DNA of 64,000 nucleotides from DATGUP01 sp035301265 (GTDB lineage: Bacteria; Bacillota; Bacilli; Bacillales; Amphibacillaceae): NCBI GenBank assembly GCA_035301265.1, contig DATGUP010000001.1:14230-78229 (forward strand). Direction: 5' to 3'. This document shows, piece after piece, positions 42,853 through 52,293 of this stretch (positions are counted from its first letter, which is position 1; every line of letters begins with the position of its first letter). Under the pieces are notes generated by a model, which saw only the letters and a program-made list of their open reading frames with translations, had not been told where the DNA came from and did no database searches. Both the position numbers and the translations under genes were made by a program.

Positions 42853-43680
42853 TCAAAAAACCTCCTTTTCAACGTATGGTACACCTTGCAGACGATACCC
42901 CCAATGATTGGTCGGCCCGTTTCCTTTCCCGAGCTCAAGACTGTATTGAATGGCATCAGTAATAAAACCTTTAGCAATCTCCACGGATTCGACAAGCGGT
43001 TTGCCTTTTGCCAATTCGGCTGTGATAACGGCGGAAAATGTGCAGCCTGTTCCATGTGTATGATTAGTGTCGAAATATTCTGATGAAAAATGGTGTAGCG
43101 TTTCCCCATCATAAAGTACATCAATAGGCTGTTTGTTAAAATGACCTCCCGTAACAACAGCGGCTTCGGCGCGCAGTTGATCGACAATGGCTTTAGCGGC
43201 TTTTTCGGCATCGGAAATATTTTTGATTGTTTTATCTAACAAAACTTCAGCTTCAGGAATGTTCGGTGTCACCACTGTAGCTAGTGGAACTAACGAATCT
43301 CTTAACACATTTTTAGATGTTTGATCCATCAAATGATCGCCGCTTTTAGCTACCATTACAGGATCGATGACATAGCTCACCTTATACTTCTCAATGAATG
43401 CAGCGAGGATCTGCATCATCTCGGGATGTGCAAGCATGCCTGATTTGACAACTTGCGGCCGCACGTCGGAAAAAACGCTGTTTAGCTGTTCTTTGATAAA
43501 TGGAGCTGGCATGTGTTGAACAGCTTGCACACCGGTTGTGTTTTGTGCCACAACAGATGTGATAACACTCATACCATAGACGGTTCGTTCTTGAAATGAT
43601 TTTAAATCGGCCTGGATACCCGCTCCCCCCGTTGGATCTGTACCAGCAACGGTTAATGCAAGAGGAATGCGATGGATCAT
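42853..43680 (-). CDS. thiD: hydroxymethylpyrimidine/phosphomethylpyrimidine kinase
   Basis: 275 residues of the ribokinase fold: TVAGTDPTGGAGIQADLKSF at the N-terminus, DPVMVAKSG, TPNIPEAEVL and NHTHGTGCTFSAVITAELAK. It phosphorylates hydroxymethylpyrimidine twice. The start at 43680 (MIHRIPLAL) follows GGGAGAA and puts the kinase motif at the usual place; a longer frame would run back into the riboswitch leader. First gene of the thi operon. Confidence 0.95.
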   Translation of the reverse strand: MIHRIPLALTVAGTDPTGGAGIQADLKSFQERTVYGMSVITSVVAQNTTGVQAVQHMPAPFIKEQLNSVFSDVRPQVVKSGMLAHPEMMQILAAFIEKYKVSYVIDPVMVAKSGDHLMDQTSKNVLRDSLVPLATVVTPNIPEAEVLLDKTIKNISDAEKAAKAIVDQLRAEAAVVTGGHFNKQPIDVLYDGETLHHFSSEYFDTNHTHGTGCTFSAVITAELAKGKPLVESVEIAKGFITDAIQYSLELGKGNGPTNHWGYRLQGVPYVEKEVF

Positions 43681-43760
43681 TTTACAGTTCTCCCTTCTGT
43701 AATAGGAAAATCCATCCGCAGGCAAGCAGTGAAGATCCGTTGCCATATGCTGCTTGGCGA

Positions 43761-43789
43761 ATAAAAAACCACCCCGGAATGGAGTGGTT
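43761..43789 (-). terminator. riboswitch-controlled terminator before thiD
   Basis: On the minus strand AACCACTCC, a short loop and GGGGTGGTT (one G-U pair) are followed by TTTTATT. It lies between the TPP aptamer and thiD, as expected for an expression platform that terminates when TPP is bound. Confidence 0.85.
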
Positions 43790-43834
43790 GTGAATATACT
43801 CGTAGCGAATCTCAAATCGGCATATTTCCCATCT

Positions 43835-43921
43835 CCACTTCCCTACGCTAGCATGAACTAGATCAGGTTCAAAGGGACTAAGATTTCCATCTTATCTCAG
43901 CCAAATCGGCGCCCCTAGTGG
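43835..43921 (-). ncRNA. TPP riboswitch (THI element)
   Basis: Read on the minus strand, it shows the conserved aptamer parts in order: ACTAGGGGCGCC, GGCTGAGAT, CCCTTTGAACCTGATCTAG, TTCATGCTAGCGTAGGGAAG and TGG. It lies about 155 bases before thiD with a terminator hairpin in between, so excess TPP should shut off the thi operon by early termination. Confidence 0.96.
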
Positions 43922-44000
43922 ATTTTCCTATGCAATTTGTACTTTTACTAAAACATAGTTAACTTATTTTGTCAACTGTAACAGCTGTTCACAAGCACCT

Positions 44001-44675
44001 TCATGAAACCGAACGGCGTTTTTTTACAAAGCCTGAAAACAAAATGAGTAAAGTTAACACAATGATTACGACATAAACCATAGGACCTTGTAAATGAAGA
44101 TGGTCTGCCATAAGCTTATCCCTTGTAATCATTTCACCACCTGTCCAGGCAAGAATTCCTGCTCCAATATAGGCAACCCATACATGTTTGTCCATTATGC
44201 GAGTAATCCATTTCGCACCAAAAATCATAATCGGGATACTCACTATAACACCGATAGCGATGATAAGAATATGACCATTGGCCGCACCTGCAATCGCGAT
44301 AACATTATCCAAACTCATAATCGCATCAGCCATAATAATCGTCCAAACTGCTTTCCAAATGCTTCCTGTCGCCGCAACATCCGTCGTGCGTTCATCTCCA
44401 ACTAAAACCCGATAAGCAATCCAAAGTAAAAGCACACCGCCGAAAAAATGGACATAAGGAATTTGCAGCAAATAAACAATCAATACGGCAAATAAAATGC
44501 GCAACAATACCGCTCCACCGGTACCGATCATAATCGCTTTATTTTGTTGCTTTTTCGGCAAATTTTTTGTTGCCATCGCAATAACAACAGCATTATCACC
44601 GGATAATACAATATCGATTGCAATGATTTTTAAAAGGGCAGTGAGAGAGGATGAAGTTAGCTCGATTGCCAACAC
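44001..44675 (-). CDS. TerC-family membrane protein (YjbE-like)
   Basis: 224 residues with about seven helices and the TerC metal motifs DIVLSGDNAVVIAMA and MADAIMSLDNVIAIAG. TerC proteins of Bacillus export manganese, partly to metalate secreted enzymes. The start is GTG at 44675 after AGGAAGGTGG. I looked for a yybP-ykoY manganese riboswitch upstream and did not see one. Confidence 0.88.
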   Translation of the reverse strand: MLAIELTSSSLTALLKIIAIDIVLSGDNAVVIAMATKNLPKKQQNKAIMIGTGGAVLLRILFAVLIVYLLQIPYVHFFGGVLLLWIAYRVLVGDERTTDVAATGSIWKAVWTIIMADAIMSLDNVIAIAGAANGHILIIAIGVIVSIPIMIFGAKWITRIMDKHVWVAYIGAGILAWTGGEMITRDKLMADHLHLQGPMVYVVIIVLTLLILFSGFVKKRRSVS

Positions 44676-44852
44676 AATGGGGCCACCTTCCTGTAAAAAA
44701 CAACCGTGTTATACATACTTTTTCTTTTTGCTTACAAACTATACGGTTTTTGCGAGACAGTGAATCATTCGATTGAGCAATGCGACAACGTTCATTTGTA
44801 GTTCGCTATCATATCAGCCATATCCTACCCAGAAACGCGCGAGCAAATATTA

Positions 44853-45905
44853 CTACCGGACCCCTTCATCCATATGCGCAAAAGGCAACTCGGTGTTTAC
44901 TTCACCCCAAATTCGGTTTGTTTTCAGATTCTTCCCTTTTAACCATGCGGAAAAATCGATGACGAACGGTTCTCTATCACCACCAAGGGCAAACCAAGCT
45001 TGCTTGCGTTTGGGCAAATAAGCCGACGTATGGATCGTACCAGCCCAATTCTTGTATTGATCAGAAAAGACACCTCGATCCGTGTCATTTAACAATCGAA
45101 ATGCCTGCTCTGCATCGTTAATCACCTTTTGCTGATGTTGCATAGCCTCCAACCGTTGATAAGAATCAATTAAATAACGGCGGTTTTCATCCGTCAGTTT
45201 TTCGAAGTGATTTGTACAAACATTGGCTTGGCGAACAGCGATGCTTCTAGGTGTCGCTTCGACAACATATGTTTCTTCTTGTTCATCCAGTACAATATAG
45301 CTAAATGAATGACGGTGCGGAAGTTCTTTTAACAGTTCGATAGCCTCATCGACTGTAGCGCATGTCTCCAAAACGATTCGCGCGATCATATTGCAAATGA
45401 ACCCGTCACCTGGTTTTTTTCGGTGCATGAAATTATAACCTAGCGCAAGACCTTTCTCATTCATACCATCCATACGACCGGTAATCCGCTGCGATGGTCC
45501 GAGCACCGCATAGCCTTGATCATCCGGTTGATATAGTGTATAACGTCCCTCATACGTTTTCGGATGGTAATCGTAATTACGAACCATATAATCGGCACCG
45601 GTCAAAATAGAACAACCGCTTTTCATATATTCAAGGCGATACCCACCAAATTCCTGTAGCACCGCTTCGATCGACCAATCGAGCGCATCTTGAAACCCGA
45701 GCAATTCCTCCCATATTGCCGGTGCAAATGACTGTAACACGCTTTTTGCTTCGTGTTCATCGATGGCAAAACGCGGCTTTCGAGTTTTCCACTGTTTTTT
45801 TCTGTTTTCGACCGTTAAGGAATTTTTAAGTTTTTTCCCCTGCATAACCCCAAAATCATAATGGCTACCGCGAAATTGAATCACATCGCTATAAATTTGT
45901 TTCAC
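44853..45905 (-). CDS. C45-family (acyltransferase/linear amide hydrolase) Ntn-type protein
   Basis: 350 residues. It resembles the acyl-CoA:6-aminopenicillanate acyltransferase-like C45 family: RGSHYDFGVMQGK at the N-terminus, the presumed nucleophile Cys98 in KSGCSILTGADYMVRNYDYH, GRMDGMNEKGLALGYNFMH and VLDEQEETYVVEATP. These enzymes cleave themselves before the Cys and hydrolyse or transfer acyl groups of amides. The substrate is unknown. It has no signal peptide. Confidence 0.82.
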   Translation of the reverse strand: MKQIYSDVIQFRGSHYDFGVMQGKKLKNSLTVENRKKQWKTRKPRFAIDEHEAKSVLQSFAPAIWEELLGFQDALDWSIEAVLQEFGGYRLEYMKSGCSILTGADYMVRNYDYHPKTYEGRYTLYQPDDQGYAVLGPSQRITGRMDGMNEKGLALGYNFMHRKKPGDGFICNMIARIVLETCATVDEAIELLKELPHRHSFSYIVLDEQEETYVVEATPRSIAVRQANVCTNHFEKLTDENRRYLIDSYQRLEAMQHQQKVINDAEQAFRLLNDTDRGVFSDQYKNWAGTIHTSAYLPKRKQAWFALGGDREPFVIDFSAWLKGKNLKTNRIWGEVNTELPFAHMDEGVR

Positions 45906-45964
45906 ACCATCGCCTCCTAGTTCGCGATTTCAACTGCAAACGAGAATCATCTGAGACACCTCGG

Positions 45965-46561
45965 TTAATGCATCTTTTCATATTCCTGTATCATCATTTC
46001 ATAATTGAGGGCACCGAAAGCCTTATTATGAATCGTTCCATCGGAGTTGATCAAAAACGATGTCGGAATCGGTTGAATCTGGTATTGACTTGCAACTTGT
46101 GTGTTCTCATCCAATAACACATCGAAAGTCATACCGTAATCCTCAACAAAATCGGTAACAACTTTTTCACTGCTTTCTGTCGACGTTAGATTCACAGCCA
46201 AAATAGTGACATCTTTATCTTCAAAAAATCGTTGCATATCCGGTACCTCCGCACGACAAGGTGGGCACCATGTCGCCCAAAAATTTAGCATCACCTTTTC
46301 ACCCCGATAATCGGACAGATTGACTGTTTCACCTTCTAACGTGTTCAATTCAAAATCCGGGGCCACATTTCCGATTTCAAGTCCTACTTTTTCCGTTGTG
46401 TCGCCATCATCCTCTCCAGTGCTGTCCGCCGCCGTGCTTACACCCTCTTCAACCGTATAGTCACGATCCGAATCCGCCGACTCATCCGATTTAATAGCAA
46501 AATCATATACCGCCCAAGCAAACATGCCGACAATCACTATAACAACCAGCGCTTTTCGCAT
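45965..46561 (-). CDS. membrane-anchored thioredoxin-like protein (TlpA/ResA family), copy 1
   Basis: 198 residues: an N-terminal membrane anchor (4-22), an acidic linker (24-58) and a thioredoxin-like domain with the active site WATWCPPCRAE (Cys99, Cys102) and the cis-Pro in QPIPTSFLI. It acts outside the membrane, reducing disulfides, for example of apocytochrome c. It follows a seven-helix membrane protein gene and lies near a paralogue and a ccdA gene that can supply electrons. Confidence 0.88.
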   Translation of the reverse strand: MRKALVVIVIVGMFAWAVYDFAIKSDESADSDRDYTVEEGVSTAADSTGEDDGDTTEKVGLEIGNVAPDFELNTLEGETVNLSDYRGEKVMLNFWATWCPPCRAEVPDMQRFFEDKDVTILAVNLTSTESSEKVVTDFVEDYGMTFDVLLDENTQVASQYQIQPIPTSFLINSDGTIHNKAFGALNYEMMIQEYEKMH

Positions 46562-46606
46562 CGAATCACTCTCCCGTTTGAGCTTTTATCCCATGTTTAG
46601 ATGAAT

Positions 46607-47263
46607 CTATGATGACGCTCTGTTTCGCAGAGATATAAACAATAAGACAACGCCTATAATGAATAGAAGACTTAAAAACCACGGTGCCATCATATAGCCA
46701 AACACGGTTGTATACGGCATCCATATAGAAAGTAATAGCTGTCCAAAGCTCCAACACGTAAATACACTATAAATGAGCGTTTGTTTATTGATATGTTTTT
46801 CCAAGAATAAAACAAACATAATCAAGACAAACAACAGTCCTAAATATAAATAGTTCCAGTTACCATGATTTTCCGTGCGTATGAGCTGGATGAACTCATA
46901 CGTAAATGAGGCGAACAAAAACACGTATAAAAATGTATGTAACATTTTTTGTATATCGATTTTTTGTAGCCACTTTTTAACGCCGATATGAATCATGCTC
47001 AACAACACCGCTAAATAAAAAGCAGACGACTGTCCGGGATATGCCAATACAGTTAAAGGATGATGCAAAAAGGTAACTATATTCAATAAGATCTTCCCGA
47101 TCCAAAAATAAATGACAAAATTAACGAGCAAAGATATAGCAGCATCTAATTGCTCCTTTTTTTCTGCTTTTTCAAGCGGGCTTAAGATATAAAAAAGGAC
47201 AGCTCCTATCATGAAACTACTAGCTAAAATGGCAATGGGAATGAGAACAGAAAAAGATGCCAT
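46607..47263 (-). CDS. seven-helix membrane protein of unknown function in the redox block
   Basis: 218 residues, almost entirely hydrophobic (six to seven helices) with few charged loops. No clear motif or conserved cysteine pair is visible. It is 45 bases upstream of the first thioredoxin-like gene and probably co-transcribed with it. The ATG at 47263 has ACTGGAGG before it. A role in supplying electrons or in cytochrome assembly is possible but not shown. Confidence 0.65.
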   Translation of the reverse strand: MASFSVLIPIAILASSFMIGAVLFYILSPLEKAEKKEQLDAAISLLVNFVIYFWIGKILLNIVTFLHHPLTVLAYPGQSSAFYLAVLLSMIHIGVKKWLQKIDIQKMLHTFLYVFLFASFTYEFIQLIRTENHGNWNYLYLGLLFVLIMFVLFLEKHINKQTLIYSVFTCWSFGQLLLSIWMPYTTVFGYMMAPWFLSLLFIIGVVLLFISLRNRASS

Positions 47264-47366
47264 CGCGGGTCCTCCAGTTGACCTTTCATTTAGCCTTATG
47301 ATACATGTTTAGTATGAAAGTGGCTGAAAATAACTTAAAGATTATGAACGCATGATAATATTAAAT

Positions 47367-47394
47367 AAAAACGCTTGGCTATCCAAGCGTTTTA
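47367..47394 (-). terminator. terminator of the ccdA-tlpA operon
   Basis: AAAACGCTTGG, a four-base loop and CCAAGCGTTTT make a near-perfect stem followed on the minus strand by TTTATTTAA, 38 bases after the stop at 47432. Confidence 0.88.
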
Positions 47395-47431
47395 ACACTA
47401 TATGATAAACCAAATGACAGCGATAGTGCAA

Positions 47432-48031
47432 TTATTCCATTTTCTCCAATTGCTCGGCCATGAGATCATAGTCCATGGGGCCCATAGCAATATATTGGAT
47501 ATGGCCGTTTGAATCAATCATATATGTCGTCGGATAAGCCTGAACTTGATAAGTTTCAGAGACTTCCGAATCAACATCCAATAAGACTGGAAACGTCATT
47601 GCAAACTCATCGACAAATTCGATCACATCATCTTCGCTTTTTTCTGATTCAGTCATGTTGACGGCCAAAATTTCTACATCTTCGCTATCATATAGTTTTT
47701 GAAAATCGGGTATTTCTTCTCGGCATGGCGCGCACCAAGTTGCCCAAAAATTAACGATCACGCGCTCCCCTTGCAAATCTGATAAACGCACCACCGTATC
47801 CTCCTCCAATGTTTCCAGCTCAAAATCAGGTGCCATCTGACCTAGTTCCGTTCCCACCTCATCCGATTCCTCAATATCTTCTGGATTTGGTGGTGGTGAC
47901 GTAATCATATTACCGTTACCTACCATATCGTCATTTCCACCGTTATCTGATGAGCTAGCAAACTCATATACGGTCCAGCCAAGCATACCGACAATACCGA
48001 CTATGACGAGAACTAAAACAATTTTTCGCAT
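47432..48031 (-). CDS. membrane-anchored thioredoxin-like protein (TlpA/ResA family), copy 2
   Basis: 199 residues, the same layout as the gene at 45965: anchor (4-24), acidic linker (28-60) and thioredoxin-like domain with WATWCAPCREE (Cys100, Cys103) and cis-Pro in QAYPTTYMI. Seventeen bases separate it from ccdA, so CcdA is its likely electron donor. The start at 48031 follows GTGGAGG; a longer frame would overlap ccdA. Confidence 0.9.
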   Translation of the reverse strand: MRKIVLVLVIVGIVGMLGWTVYEFASSSDNGGNDDMVGNGNMITSPPPNPEDIEESDEVGTELGQMAPDFELETLEEDTVVRLSDLQGERVIVNFWATWCAPCREEIPDFQKLYDSEDVEILAVNMTESEKSEDDVIEFVDEFAMTFPVLLDVDSEVSETYQVQAYPTTYMIDSNGHIQYIAMGPMDYDLMAEQLEKME

Positions 48032-48048
48032 TGTTGATTGCCTCCACG

Positions 48049-48807
48049 TCATCCTAGTCTTGATAACCATGTATCCTGTACTAAATCAAGCAAAAATCCT
48101 GCAATTTGCGGCATGAAGCCAAAGAATAAAACAAGCCCCATAATCACCATAATAACGCCCCCGATCTTCATGATCACCTCGCTATGTCGGACAATCCATT
48201 TTGTCGATCCGAGGAAAAAAGTTAACACGAAAAACGGGAGTGAAAACCCAATCACATATGTGATCGTATAAAACAATCCTTGGTTCGGATTGGTAGCCGC
48301 AAGGGCCAAAATAGAGCCAAAAATCGGTCCGATACACGGTGTCCATCCGGCGGCAAAACCGAGTCCCGCAACAAACGTACCTAAGTAGCTAACCGATTGT
48401 TTGGAATACTGGAAACGCCTTTCTTTCATTAATGCCGGAATCTGAATCCAACCTGCCACAAACAGTCCCATCACGATGATTAAAATGCCGGCAATGCGTT
48501 GAATAAACAAACCCGAATCGCCAACAAGCAACGTTTGCGCCCATTGTCCCAGGAATGATGCGCCGGCACCGAGACTGATAAATACGAGCGAAACTGCCAG
48601 CAGGAAAAATAAAGAATGGCTCATTAATTGCCGGCGAATTTTAGAATTTTTATCGCCTTGCAATTCTTTAACACTGATGCCTGTAATATAAGACATATAA
48701 GCCGGAAAAATCGGCAATACACAGGGGGACAAAAACGAAAGTACCCCAGCTCCAAGTGCCAGAAACATTCCGACAATCAACATTGTATCGGCTTCAATTC
48801 CGCTCAT
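48049..48807 (-). CDS. ccdA: cytochrome c biogenesis protein CcdA
   Basis: 252 residues with six helices. The conserved cysteines are in LSFLSPCVLPIFPAYMSYI (Cys29) and AAGWTPCIGPIFGS. CcdA carries electrons from cytosolic thioredoxin across the membrane to thioredoxin-like partners such as ResA. The linked tlpA gene fits. AGAGGGG precedes the ATG. Confidence 0.93.
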   Translation of the reverse strand: MSGIEADTMLIVGMFLALGAGVLSFLSPCVLPIFPAYMSYITGISVKELQGDKNSKIRRQLMSHSLFFLLAVSLVFISLGAGASFLGQWAQTLLVGDSGLFIQRIAGILIIVMGLFVAGWIQIPALMKERRFQYSKQSVSYLGTFVAGLGFAAGWTPCIGPIFGSILALAATNPNQGLFYTITYVIGFSLPFFVLTFFLGSTKWIVRHSEVIMKIGGVIMVIMGLVLFFGFMPQIAGFLLDLVQDTWLSRLG

Positions 48808-49162
48808 AATAACCCCTCTTTCAGTAAATCATGCACCGAACAATAGCGCTCAAACCTATTGTACCACGATCCATCCGCTCTTTGTCTGGATGCCGTTCAT
48901 TTGTCATGATGTTTTCAAATTTTATGGTGTCGATCGATTAAGCGTTTAAACCATGGTAAGTGCTGCTGTAGTGTTTCATATGAATCATTTTCCCATTCAA
49001 CCTCCACCCTTATGAAAATTTGATGAAAAAAGATGCTTTCTGATCGCTTCCATCATTTTGTCATTATTGGAGTATGCTAGTCGACGATGTAAACCAGATC
49101 CAGCGTAACATCTGCTATAATTTATTTAAATCTTACTTTTCTACAGAAAGCGAGGAATCCAC
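48808..49162. other. intergenic region with no gene seen
   Basis: The gap between the divergent ccdA and P1 peptidase genes. It should contain both promoters, and a GAAAGCGAGG ribosome site for the plus-strand gene ends it. I see no coding frame or strong hairpin. Confidence 0.5.
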
Positions 49163-50152
49163 ATGTCCCTGCAAAAAGGTGAGAACAATGCCATCACAGA
49201 TGTTGCCGGTGTTCAAATCGGCCACGTCACACTTTATGAAAAATTGAACGAAACAGACACGATTTGCACTGGTGTGACAGCCATTTTGCCGCACGGGGGA
49301 AATATTTTCCAAAAAAAAGTGCGGGCCGCATGCCACGTTATCAATGGTTACGGAAAAACAGTCGGTCTTGTCCAAATTGATGAATTAGGCCTTTTAGAAT
49401 CGCCGATTATGCTGACCAATACATTCAGCGTTGGCGCCGTCATGCAAGGGACATTAGAATACATGCTGAGAATGGATGAAACAATTGGTGATACAGCGAG
49501 CTCACTTAACATCGTTGTCGGCGAATGCAATGACAGCTATTTAAATGCAATGAGACTCAGAGCAATTAAACCCGAACATGCCATCCAGGCGATCCAACAG
49601 GCTAAAAATGGACCTGTCGAACAAGGGGCGGTCGGTGCCGGAAAAGGGATGATCTGCTTTGGGTATAAAGGCGGGATCGGTACAGCTTCACGCATCATCC
49701 AGACGGCCGGGTCAAACTATACCGTCGCCTGTCTCGTTCTGAGCAATTTTGGAAGGCGCGAAGACGCCTTGTTTGCCAACTGGAAACCAATTAAAGCAAA
49801 AACACCCGCCGGGTCGATTATGATGATCATCGCCACCGACGCCCCGCTCTATGACCGCCAATTAAAGCGTCTCGCTAAACGTTGCAGCGCCGGTCTCGGC
49901 CGTTTGGGTAGCCATATTCACAATGGTAGCGGCGATATTGCCATCGCTTTTTCCACCGCCAATCCTTACATTCACAAAAGCAAAGGACATACCGAATCGT
50001 TTGACTATATCCGGGATGAACATCCCATCATGAACACGCTTTTCCAAGCTGTCATTGAAACGACTGAAGAAGCCGTCATTAACTCATTGAAACATGCCGA
50101 AACGACTTATGGCAGAAAAGGGCGAATTGTTGAAAAAGCCCCCTTGCAATAG
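49163..50152 (+). CDS. P1-family peptidase (DmpA/BapA-like beta-aminopeptidase)
   Basis: 329 residues. N-terminal NAITDVAGVQIGHVTLYE and IFQKKVRAACHVINGYGKTVG match the family. The autoprocessing nucleophile should be the Ser in VACLVLSNFGRRE, cut just before it to form alpha and beta chains. RLGSHIHNGSGDIAIAFSTA completes the site. These enzymes release N-terminal residues, including beta-amino acids and D-residues. Its role here is unknown; it is monocistronic. Confidence 0.9.
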   Translation: MSLQKGENNAITDVAGVQIGHVTLYEKLNETDTICTGVTAILPHGGNIFQKKVRAACHVINGYGKTVGLVQIDELGLLESPIMLTNTFSVGAVMQGTLEYMLRMDETIGDTASSLNIVVGECNDSYLNAMRLRAIKPEHAIQAIQQAKNGPVEQGAVGAGKGMICFGYKGGIGTASRIIQTAGSNYTVACLVLSNFGRREDALFANWKPIKAKTPAGSIMMIIATDAPLYDRQLKRLAKRCSAGLGRLGSHIHNGSGDIAIAFSTANPYIHKSKGHTESFDYIRDEHPIMNTLFQAVIETTEEAVINSLKHAETTYGRKGRIVEKAPLQ

Positions 50153-50258
50153 CAGATATAAATCGAAGCCCTCATAATTTATCAAACATATGGTGAATAT
50201 ATTTTCGCGTAGCTCACAAAATAGTTGTAAAGAATATGTTTTGAATGGAGGTCATTTC

Positions 50259-50819
50259 GTGCCCAGTCTCCCACAAATGTTTGAATCGGCAATGAACGTT
50301 ATTCAGTCGTTAACCGATAACCGAAAAGATCCGCTTCATGTCGGAGAGGTTATGTCATGTTGGACATATCTTGCCTTTATAAACAGCATCATCACTTACG
50401 AAGAAATCGGGCTCAACACAACAACCGATCCCGGTTTAAAGGAACTATATAAAGATGCGATAAAAATTGCTCAATCGCATAAAAAAGAGCTCACCGAAGT
50501 TATGATCAAAGAAGGGGTGAATTTGCCTCCTTCACCAGAAAGCAAACCGAACTCTGATCCAAATGCCATTCCGCAAGGCGTCAAATTTACTAACGATGAG
50601 CTGGTGAATACGCTCAATATCAATTTCGTTACTGCAGCCGATATGTGTGCCGCTGCTGCCAGTCAATGTCTACGGACAGACATCGGGCTTATGTTTCTCA
50701 AATTCCAAACTGATAAATTATCACTTGGCTTTAAAGCTAAAGAACTGATGCAGAAAAAAGGATGGCTGAAGGTTCCCCCGCATTATCATCCACCAGGGGC
50801 TCCCCAACCTAAATCATAG
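50259..50819 (+). CDS. DUF3231-family protein
   Basis: 186 residues, single DUF3231-type helical domain (DPLHVGEVMSCWTYLAFINS, EEIGLNTTTDPGLKELYKDA) with a Pro-rich tail (PPHYHPPGAPQPKS). Family members often have two such repeats and some are linked with spores, but no function is established. I chose the GTG at 50259 since GGAGG lies nine bases before it; the upstream frame has no site. Confidence 0.82.
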   Translation: MPSLPQMFESAMNVIQSLTDNRKDPLHVGEVMSCWTYLAFINSIITYEEIGLNTTTDPGLKELYKDAIKIAQSHKKELTEVMIKEGVNLPPSPESKPNSDPNAIPQGVKFTNDELVNTLNINFVTAADMCAAAASQCLRTDIGLMFLKFQTDKLSLGFKAKELMQKKGWLKVPPHYHPPGAPQPKS

Positions 50820-50820
50820 T

Positions 50821-50857
50821 ATAACCCCTTGTCCTCCCTGTGTGGACAAGGGGTTAT
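50821..50857. terminator. bidirectional terminator between DUF3231 gene and ctaB
   Basis: ATAACCCCTTGTCC and GGACAAGGGGTTAT form a perfect 14-bp stem with a nine-base loop between the convergent genes. Confidence 0.88.
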
Positions 50858-50891
50858 GTATTTACCACCGGTTTTTGTACCAAATGTCACT

Positions 50892-51833
50892 CTAATGAGA
50901 CAAAGGCAACGTAAAAACGACAAGCAATATGAATAAAATGGTTAAATAATTCAATGAATAGATGAACATGTGCTGGGCCCATTTTCGATCATTGTCAACA
51001 AAAAACCCTCTGATAGCAAGGATGATCCAGCCGACGGTCATCAATGTAGCGATAATGATAAAGCCTGTCCCGAGCTGGGAGAGGAAAAAAGGTAATGGCA
51101 ATAAAGCAATGATATAAACAACCATTTGCCGTTTCGTAATAGGAAATCCCATCACAACCGGAAGCATTGGCACTCCGGCAGCTTTGTATTCATCATGACG
51201 TTTAATCGCGATGGCAAACGTATGCGGAATTTGCCACACGAACAAAAGAAGAGCTAGTATAATAGGGACGACATGAAATGACGGTGCGATCGCTGCCCAA
51301 CCGATAAAAGGAGTCACAGCGCCGGACACACTGCCGATCACCGTATTCATGGTATACTTTCGTTTAGACCAAAATGTATACAGCACGACATATGTAAACC
51401 AGCCAATAAATGCGTATATCGCCGCCTCGATCGTCGTAAACAAAAGCAGAAGCATGCCAATAACACTGAGAGTAATGCCGATCTTTTTAACCATATCGAG
51501 CGAAAAGTTCCCTGTCACTGTCGGCCGCTGTTTGGTCCGCCGCATTTCCCTATCTAAATCCACTTCATACCAATTATTAAGCGCAAGCGCCCCGGCCACA
51601 ATGGCTGTGCTCCCGAGCATTGTTAACAAAAACACATCCCAATGCGTGGAAAATGACGTGCGGGTAAAGTAAATCGCTAGCCAGAAACCGACAAATACAG
51701 GGACAACGTTTAAAACAAGGACAAGTCCTTTGAATAACAATTTTAAATCCATTAGAACGCTTTTTATATTTTGCTTTTTTTTCACGGCATCTTGATTAAT
51801 TTTTTTTGATGTGAACGTATTCGCTTTGCTCAA
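50892..51833 (-). CDS. ctaB: protoheme IX farnesyltransferase (heme O synthase)
   Basis: 313 residues, UbiA-type prenyltransferase with about nine helices. The Asp-rich motif is NNWYEVDLDREMRRTKQRP, and the second is in WQIPHTFAIAIKRHDEYKAAG. It adds farnesyl to heme B to make heme O for terminal oxidases. The start appears to be TTG at 51833, after AAGGAG; the ATG further upstream has no site and would add 16 residues. It is alone here, without ctaA or oxidase genes beside it. Confidence 0.94.
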   Translation of the reverse strand: MSKANTFTSKKINQDAVKKKQNIKSVLMDLKLLFKGLVLVLNVVPVFVGFWLAIYFTRTSFSTHWDVFLLTMLGSTAIVAGALALNNWYEVDLDREMRRTKQRPTVTGNFSLDMVKKIGITLSVIGMLLLLFTTIEAAIYAFIGWFTYVVLYTFWSKRKYTMNTVIGSVSGAVTPFIGWAAIAPSFHVVPIILALLLFVWQIPHTFAIAIKRHDEYKAAGVPMLPVVMGFPITKRQMVVYIIALLPLPFFLSQLGTGFIIIATLMTVGWIILAIRGFFVDNDRKWAQHMFIYSLNYLTILFILLVVFTLPLSH

Positions 51834-52293
51834 ACTAAGCTCTCTCCTTATAAAACGACAAAAAATCCACCTTAAAAACAAGTCATGCTTATTTTACCAC
51901 ATTCTTCACGAAATCTTAACAAAAGAGTCGAGCAACATATTGTGACAATTGTGTGAAGTCGTTATCATCCTTTACCTGACAAGACGATCGTACAAATCAA
52001 TATATAACAGGAAATATCCAAGGTTAAAGACGAGGAAAATGATGAGAGGGGAATGCTTCCTTAAAGCGCGGCTATAAACTGAATCAGATATGGTAAAAAG
52101 CAATGTCTGCAGGCTATAACAGTAGCCAGCAGGGTTTGTGTCTGCCAATCATATCTTTTCCTAAAATATATATACAGGTTGTCATAACTATTTTCCATTT
52201 CCTTTTTTGCTAGCGAACATATAGTAAAGTATAGTTGCTCCGTGTATAATCAATGCGAGGACCTACATAAAAACTAGGAAGTTGATTTTACTG

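Noticed and set aside
44676..44852. Possible yybP-ykoY manganese riboswitch upstream of terC
   Set aside because: The conserved GGGGAGUAG-type core and its paired partner could not be found.
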